NCBI GenBank assembly: GCA_028698535.1
Contig: JAQVDA010000013.1
Span: forward strand, 7,686-12,685
Direction of reading: 5' to 3'
DNA length: 5,000 bases
DNA from: Bacilli bacterium
GTDB taxonomy: Bacteria > Bacillota_I > Bacilli_A > RF39 > UBA660
The position numbers and the translations under genes are program-made. Positions 4,499-5,000 of the stretch are shown piece after piece; the first letter of the stretch is position 1; each line of letters opens with the position of its first letter. The notes under the pieces are model-generated. The model saw only the letters and a program-made list of their open reading frames with translations. It was not told the origin of the DNA and made no database searches.

Positions 4499-5000
4499 AT
4501 GAAAAAAATACTAACTACATTAGTAATATTGGTAGTAATAATTTTATCAGGTTGTACCAAAGTGACTGGAGATTATAAAGAAGGGGTCTATTTTGCCTAT
4601 GATAAAGATACTAAATATTCAGTAGTTGTTTATGTTGATAATACCGGCCAGATTAAGAATGTTTTCTTTGACGCTATTTATTTAATGGATTGTAAGGTAA
4701 GAAATGACATTAGTACTTGTCAAGATGTTACCACCAAACAAGCTCTCGGTGATAATTACGACATGAAAAAAGTAAGTTCTATTAATCAAGAATGGTATGA
4801 ACAAGTTAACAATTTTTCAGACAAGGTAGTTAAAGAACAAGGACTTGATTGGCTAGAGTTAAAATATAAAGATGCGGAAGGTCATATTACAACTACCCAA
4901 CCAACCAATCAAGAAGCAAAAGATAAAGTTTATACTGATTCAGTAGCGGGGGTTACTATCGTCGTTGATAATTTAGCCCGCTTAGTTAACGATGCTTTAA
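4499..5000 (+). CDS. FMN-binding domain lipoprotein, probable flavinylated electron carrier (3' truncated)
   Basis: This gene runs off the window end; 167 codons are visible. Residues 1-18 are a lipoprotein signal (MKKILTTLVILVVIILSG) with lipobox LSGC, so Cys19 would be lipidated and the protein held on the outer face. An FMN_bind-type domain follows: GDYKEGVYFAY with VVVYVDNTGQIKNVFFDA (24-59), TKQALGDNYDMKK (79-91), QEWYEQ (97-102), and DSVAGVTIVVDNLARLVNDAL (147-167). The last stretch corresponds to the domain's C-terminal DAVSGAT-like motif, where ApbE attaches FMN to the Thr; here that is Thr153 (bases 4955-4957). The motif is a variant, AGVT in place of SGAT. Cys65 and Cys74 are also present. 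With apbE two genes upstream it is the likely FMN acceptor, comparable to Listeria PplA. Whether a second FMN_bind domain follows cannot be seen. The ATG is fixed by AGAGGAGG 5 bases upstream and by the signal peptide. Confidence 0.85.
   Translation, partial: MKKILTTLVILVVIILSGCTKVTGDYKEGVYFAYDKDTKYSVVVYVDNTGQIKNVFFDAIYLMDCKVRNDISTCQDVTTKQALGDNYDMKKVSSINQEWYEQVNNFSDKVVKEQGLDWLELKYKDAEGHITTTQPTNQEAKDKVYTDSVAGVTIVVDNLARLVNDAL

Noticed and set aside
1..5000. Mollicutes-type genetic code with TGA as tryptophan
   Set aside because: All visible Trp codons checked are TGG and no in-frame TGA occurs in any gene. The all-TAA stops fit AT-richness alone.

Overview
The window is AT-rich, with every gene on the plus strand, short gaps, and TAA as the stop of all seven genes whose end is visible. 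No in-frame TGA occurs, so the standard bacterial code applies. It carries the sporulation cluster spoIIGA-sigE-sigG followed by a YlmC/YmxH-type gene, so the source is a low-GC, endospore-forming member of the Bacillota. The AT-richness and compact genes would suit a deep Bacilli lineage (Erysipelotrichia, Haloplasma or Mollicutes-adjacent groups). That placement is an inference from composition and gene order; no phylogeny was run.

Region 1 (1-2511) is the sporulation block. SpoIIGA (5' end outside the window) is the membrane aspartic protease that activates pro-sigma-E, and sigE follows after one base. The 58-base gap before sigG holds a 16-position hairpin whose 3' arm contains the whole sigG Shine-Dalgarno sequence, followed by a T6 run and a UUG start. 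This closely resembles the translation-dampening leader known for Bacillus subtilis sigG. A small PRC-barrel protein (YlmC/YmxH family) follows, then an intrinsic terminator.

Region 2 (2512-5000) is a separate transcription unit that appears to encode an extracytosolic flavin-based electron-transfer module. ApbE is an FMN transferase anchored by an N-terminal helix. A small NusG-domain-II membrane protein (EetA-like) overlaps it by 8 bases, and a Gx-family multispan membrane protein (EetB-like) abuts that. After a 38-base gap with its own probable promoter comes a lipoprotein with an FMN_bind domain and a DSVAGVT candidate flavinylation site, cut by the window end. This resembles the Listeria EET locus (FmnB, EetA, EetB, PplA). 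The quinone-side parts (Ndh2, DmkA, DmkB) are not in the window.

Working model (inference): EetA/EetB pass electrons from membrane quinol to the outer face, ApbE attaches FMN to the lipoprotein, and the lipoprotein relays electrons to an outside acceptor. No RNA genes, mobile elements or CRISPR arrays were seen.
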